64,000 nt of DNA, from contig NC_092314.1 of assembly GCF_036785885.1 (NCBI RefSeq), positions 17,505,638 through 17,569,637 of the forward strand, read 5' to 3'. How positions within the stretch are numbered: position 1 is the stretch's first letter; every line of letters starts with the position of its first letter. The translations under genes and the position numbers were made by a program. This DNA is from Coffea arabica. Taxonomy: Eukaryota > Streptophyta > Magnoliopsida > Gentianales > Rubiaceae. Below are positions 59,351 to 64,000 of this stretch, one piece after another. Below the pieces are notes generated by a model, which was not told where the DNA came from, did no database searches, and saw only the letters and a program-made list of their open reading frames with translations.

Positions 59351-61800
59351 TCATGGTTCATGCTTATAGTGTTAAGGAATCTTGGTTATGAAGTGTTGTG
59401 TTTTAGTGGGAGAACCTGGTATACTGGTGATCTTAAAGGAAAAGGAATGGCTAGCCTCATATAACCTTGGTGGAATTGTTACATTGTAACCTTGAGTTAC
59501 ATGAAATGCTGTCACCTGTACTTCTAAAGCTATCAACTCTTCAAACCTGTCACTATTGACATTTACTGCTCTTTTATAGTTGAGATATCATTAGACAACA
59601 CCAAGAGCTCCCGTCCTCTGAATCCTCTCTTAGTTGAAAGTATCTTATCTGTTGAGACTTTGGCATAATTCTATCAATAAATCAACTGAAATAAATCTTA
59701 GGTTCGGCATTAATGTCGACTAAATTGTGGTATTGCAGGAACAAGTTCCAATATAAACAGCCACTCATTCAAAGGAAAGGTGATAAACTTTTTGCTTTTG
59801 CCTTTCTTTTAAGATCGAGATCATGATATCCTTTTCTACTGTGATGCAGGACATTGATATACCCTTCGGTGTCAGTCATGCTTAGGGTAGTCTAAGACTT
59901 CCTGGTATTAGAAATCTGAATGATGAATAAGGCAACTAGAAATAGAGTTGACAATTACATGGCATTATGGAGAAATGAACTCTCATTTCTTTTTTTTCTT
60001 GAACTGCTAGCATACAAATGAGGATTCTAGTGCTCTCAAACATTCATTTACTATGACATTGGGGGATTGGGAGATCAAGTTCAACTTGAGTTGAGGTTTA
60101 CTAAAAGTGAACTGGAGTTAAGGGAAGAGTCATTCCATCCCCTAGTGCCCTCTTGCATCCTGTGAAACTCAAGTGCATGGTGCATTCAATTTCTTATTAT
60201 TCAGTTACCTGCCTTTGACATCATATGGTGTTTATTTCCTATCATGTCCATTAACTAAATTCTTGGTTGTTTTGTTTCATGTTGAAATGGACAAAAATAC
60301 GAAATGCAAAGTAGATGTCAAACATAATTAAGAGGTCTACGGCCAAATGCAAGAAGCAGCCACTAAACAGTCAAGAGAACTCAACATTACAATCAACAGT
60401 TAATACAGTATATGCAGGTAAAAGTGTATAATGCCCCACTCTTACTATATAGTATGCGTGATGGAAGCATTGCGACAAGACGTTATGCTAACATATAAAA
60501 TAGCTACAAATGAAATTCATTTTCTTTTTAAAATTATACAGAAAGTCTACTTGCTATAGGATCCGCAAGATCTTATGCTAATCTTCAGCCATTGTCTTGC
60601 TATTCCAACTTTGTCAGCTCTGTGAGTGTTTCTGATCTGAATTTTGTCTCCAGACTGCTCAATTGCTCATGACTGAGCACAAACAGATATATCAGCTTTT
60701 GTATACTTTAAACAACCAATTGTATGCTAGGGAAGTCAAGGGCCACAATCCAATCAACTGAAGGGACAGTAAATTCACCAAAGAAGTGTTCTTTCTTAAT
60801 TCCAGTCAGCTGTGAAAACAGTAGTCCTCACGCCTCGACCGATGATAATTGTTTCTGACTACAGTCTATTTCTTGGTCTGTGAAGCAAAGAGTTCTCTAA
60901 TGAAGTAAAGCTTGAAGATGTCATCTGCTGTTAAACCATTATCCTGACATGGTGTTAGTCAACATGCTACATGTAAGGGGGTCTGAAAACTTGCTATCCA
61001 TGTAGTGCCAGGTAATTTAAACTGCAGAGCTTTCAAAACATGTCTTTTTGTAAATAATGCTGATGCAGTTGTCCAAGAAGTGACAGGTAAAATATGCTGA
61101 TGCAGTTGGTAAAGGGGACTGAAAGCTTGGTATCCATTTAATGACAGGTAATTAAACTCCAGAGCTTTCAGAACATGTCTTTTGTCCAAGTAAAGAATGT
61201 AGATGATTTCATGTGGCATAATTTGTCTTACTTCCTTGTTTTACATCAACTTGAGTTACCAGAATAGTAGTTGAATTTACTCCATGGACATTAAGCCTCA
61301 AACCAGACTGGTGGTGATGACAGTCTAAAAAATATGCCTGTCCCTGCGAAATTATCTTCCATTTTGCCTTTCTCTGTTTTACCAAGGCTGGATAAGATTG
61401 TTTTCTGGGTGGTCATACTGTTGTTCAGGAGGATTTTAAACGAAATTTCATGTTTGTTCTTTTACAAAGGTTTATGAATGGCTTTATGGAGACTTGTAAG
61501 GTGACTTTCAGATATTTGACCACAACTTGACTTCTATAATCTGTGGATTAGGAGATTAAATACTGGTGGTTAGGGATTTGGGCTTCATTATTTTTCAATT
61601 GAAGAAGTGAAGTAAGCACAATATAAAATGGATGATATCATCATGCACAAGAGATGGTAAACCATGATGTATTGCATGTCGCATTGACTAATTCTTGTAT
61701 GTTCTTCAGGGTTTGCATGCCTTTATAAAACTCTGCTATGCATTCTTTTGCAATCTTTAATTAGGATGTGTAACTTTAGAAGGATACATGTATATCCAAA
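59350..61800. other. Gene-poor sequence between the duplicated blocks
   Basis: No coding family recognised. At 60982-61180 a tandem pair (period about 136 bp) shares CTGAAA-CTTG-TATCCAT-TA-TG-CAGGTAATT and AGAGCTTTCA-AACATGTCTTTT. Confidence 0.45.
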
Positions 61801-61821
61801 TCTATAGACTTATAAGTAGAA

Positions 61822-62052
61822 ACAAAGACACACAAATAAAGAGCGGTTTTGCAACTAAATGTGGTAGTCTTTTAGAAGACAAAAAAACTCAAGTCTATGG
61901 TAGACATGGATGACTTTTAGGCTGTGTGAATGCACAAAAAGACCTTTTTGTTTAATCTGGTTTAATGACTTTTTGTCTACTCAAGGAGTGCCACATTTAG
62001 TTGCAATTCGAAAAAGTCATCTCATAGCAAACCGCTCTTTGTTTCTGTTGCC
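61822..62052. mobile_element. Small fold-back (MITE-like) element, about 230 bp
   Basis: GAAACAAAGACACACAAATAAAGAGCGGTTTTGCAACTAAATGTGG at the left recurs inverted at the right as CCACATTTAGTTGCAATT...AACCGCTCTTTGTTTC. A further inverted pair (ACTTTTTGTC and similar) lies inside. Flanking duplication not resolved. Confidence 0.6.
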
Positions 62053-62504
62053 TTTGCTAAGCTCGTTTCTCTCAAAATTGGTAAGTACTGTGTTTATCAT
62101 GAGTTACTTTTCTACTTTGAATTTTGAGTAACGGGGTGCATGCCAGAGTGTGTGCAGCTTGTATGTTTTCAGCCAATATGTTTTTAGTTAAAATGCATTT
62201 GTTATTACCTAAAGTAGTGCTGGTTCATATGTCTATTTTTTCTTACCTGAGAACATTTATTTAAGTTTGTTCAGGTATTGCTTTTGCTTGTTTGGCATAA
62301 AGCAGGTTCTATTTGTGTTATATAGTTATTAGATACCAGCATGCAATTTCTCCTCTTATCTGTTCCATTAGAAGCTTATCTATATGCCTTGATGCATCTC
62401 CATTTACTTATTTCGTCACAGTTGCAGGAACAAATAAGATCACAAAATCTGAAGTTATGCAATAATGCTGATGGATCATGGCAAAAAGCAGTTACTTACC
62501 TTGA

Positions 62505-63985
62505 GGGAGAAAAATGACTCATGACTCGTGTATACTAGTGAATGTGTTATTGTCTATTTAGATGGAAGCCTAAAAGAGCTTCCTGGAAAACAAGACCTAT
62601 ATTCATGATAAATTCTCTGCAGAAAAAGTTCTGTATTAGCCTTCTGATCTGCATAAGCAGTTGTAATATGTTATCCTTACAAGTCTTGTCATGTCAAATT
62701 TCAGGCCTAGTTTCTTACAGAGCACACTTGGATCAATCTTCTCGGCTTCTTTAAGCTTGGACTACTTTGTGCATACTCCTTAGTTCACTACACGGACCCC
62801 ATGCTGCTTGTTTTGACGTTTTGGGATATAATCAGGCTTCATAAACTTTTACTTCATTGATTGTAGAAGTCAATCTAGATGATGTAGAGGTTTTGTGCGG
62901 TCTGTCAATGGTCAAGCATAAATAGCTCACCAACACAGGAGACTTTCTTATAGAATAATTTTTTTTGATCGAGAATTTAGTTTGATTTCATGTTTAGTTT
63001 AGAAGATGTTCATTAATAGCCTGCTGGATTACAGATTCTGAAAAACAGCTTTCTTCCACCTTCTCTTGTTGCCTTGATCAGTGGTATTTTATTTGGGATT
63101 TTAATGTTTGTATATTTGTTAATATTGTAGCTTCTTAGTTGCTTTTTTTTTTTTTGGTTGTAGTCCGGCATGTAGCTTCCTACTTTCTCTTAAATTATTC
63201 AGGTCAGGGGAAGTTAGACACATACTTTCAGTGTCTTGCATCTGTGCTGTCTAGCCATGAATGCTTTTGGTTGGATATTTTGCATGGCATTTACTTTTCT
63301 TGGAATGATTTCAGAGGTTGTGGAGATGTTGACTTGTATTTTTTTTTTTGCTTTTTGGGTAGAAGATATTGACTTGTATAAAGAAATAGTTTATCTTGTA
63401 ACTGCTGTCATTTCGTTCAGTTTATACTGATTTGCTTTGATGGTTTGGGGTATTGGAAATTTCCAGGAAAGGTACTTGGCTGCTGTTATTAAGTCATAAG
63501 TGAGTTCTGAGTGATGTTGGTCTGGTAATTTTTAAGTGCATGGAAAATGTCATCTTCTCTAATAGGGATATTTAGTGTAGGACATTCAGTCCTGTGGGTG
63601 AGAGTTTGGTCCTTTACTACTTGAGACAATGAAGAGTTACATGCGGTGGTTTTATGGAGATCTCATGCACATGAAAGTTGGCACTGTCAGTCAGGGATTT
63701 TCATGTGAAAAATGCTTAGTTATGTCAGCAAAGTAAAACTTAGTTGGCATGCCTGCATAAGGAGAAAATTGAAAAAAAAAAAAGCATTTAAAAGTATACG
63801 AGTCCACGTTCTGTTTAGGTTGTCTTATTGGCATGTCTCTACTTACCTTGACGACCCATGTATCTTCAAATTTTGTTTAGTTCTTTTCTAGATAAGTGGG
63901 TCACACGTCTGTAGGTTTGTTCCCACTTCATCAAGTTTGTTATCTTTATTATCTTCTTAATTTAAAGTACAAAAAGTTGGTTCTA
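62505..63985. repeat. Segmental duplication, copy 2
   Basis: Direct repeat of 57940-59350, offset about 4.56 kb, and likely continuing past the window end. Confidence 0.85.
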
Positions 63986-64000
63986 TTGTTCACGAGTAAG

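Overview
This is a plant nuclear (eudicot) window: AT-rich, intron-containing genes, no operons, and mostly transposable elements. Families recognised by reading include plant P-class PPR, SF3B6, BiP/HSP70 with HDEL, CACTA, Ty3/Gypsy, LINE, Helitron, hAT, Mutator and PIF/Harbinger. I cannot name the species. An asterid-type dicot is a guess from the repeat style only. No computation was run; all boundaries were read by eye.

Only two genes look intact and ordinary. One is SF3B6/p14 (35234-35614 +, single exon, U2 snRNP branch-site RRM protein). The other is a two-exon P-class PPR gene (54420-57423 +), whose last 42 residues come from a small second exon. A third, nine-exon RPA1-like gene (36142-38163 -) sits behind a textbook Helitron 3' end and is largely open. 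One junction (exon 3/4) does not keep frame as drawn. A BiP/HSP70 copy (30139-33625 +) keeps its signal peptide exon, its introns and even an HDEL codon string, but it has several frameshifts, a nonsense codon and a broken splice acceptor, so it is a pseudogene. Fragments of other host genes are scattered about: beta-galactosidase (about 1.8 kb, -), condensin CAP-H (21.3-22.0 kb, +), MCM3 C-terminus (39.3-39.6 kb, -) and LRR-receptor pieces (53.3-54.05 kb, +).

Layout. 1-5758: 5' part of a CACTA element on the minus strand (transposase N-terminus at the left edge, CACTA-type terminus at 5758). It carries a hAT MITE and beta-galactosidase debris and appears to be inserted in a Gypsy LTR. 5759-13718: minus-strand Gypsy element with a very long LTR (3484 bp), PBS, PPT and a large internal deletion. 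13719-14730: part of a related LTR in the opposite orientation. 14.8-23.4 kb: gene-poor, with a SINE that has a 14-bp target duplication and the CAP-H remnant. 23.4-25.6 kb: two Mutator-like MITEs. 26.2-29.7 kb: a non-autonomous Helitron with a nested hAT MITE. 30.1-35.6 kb: the BiP pseudogene and SF3B6. 35.8-38.7 kb: the RPA1-carrying Helitron. 39.3-43.1 kb: MCM3 fragment and a fold-back Mutator-like cluster. 43.4-51.5 kb: a nest of LTR remnant, two LINE copies, hAT and Harbinger MITEs and a complete non-autonomous LTR element. 51.9-54.3 kb: PIF/Harbinger ORF1 remnant and a Pack-MULE-like element. 54.4-57.4 kb: the PPR gene. 57.9-64 kb: non-coding sequence that contains a direct duplication about 1.4 kb long with copies about 4.56 kb apart.

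I do not see a new defence or metabolic system. The most interesting content is the RPA1-bearing Helitron, the precisely reconstructable transposon nests, and the fact that three DNA-replication/chromosome genes (RPA1, MCM3, CAP-H) are represented by mobile or fragmentary copies.
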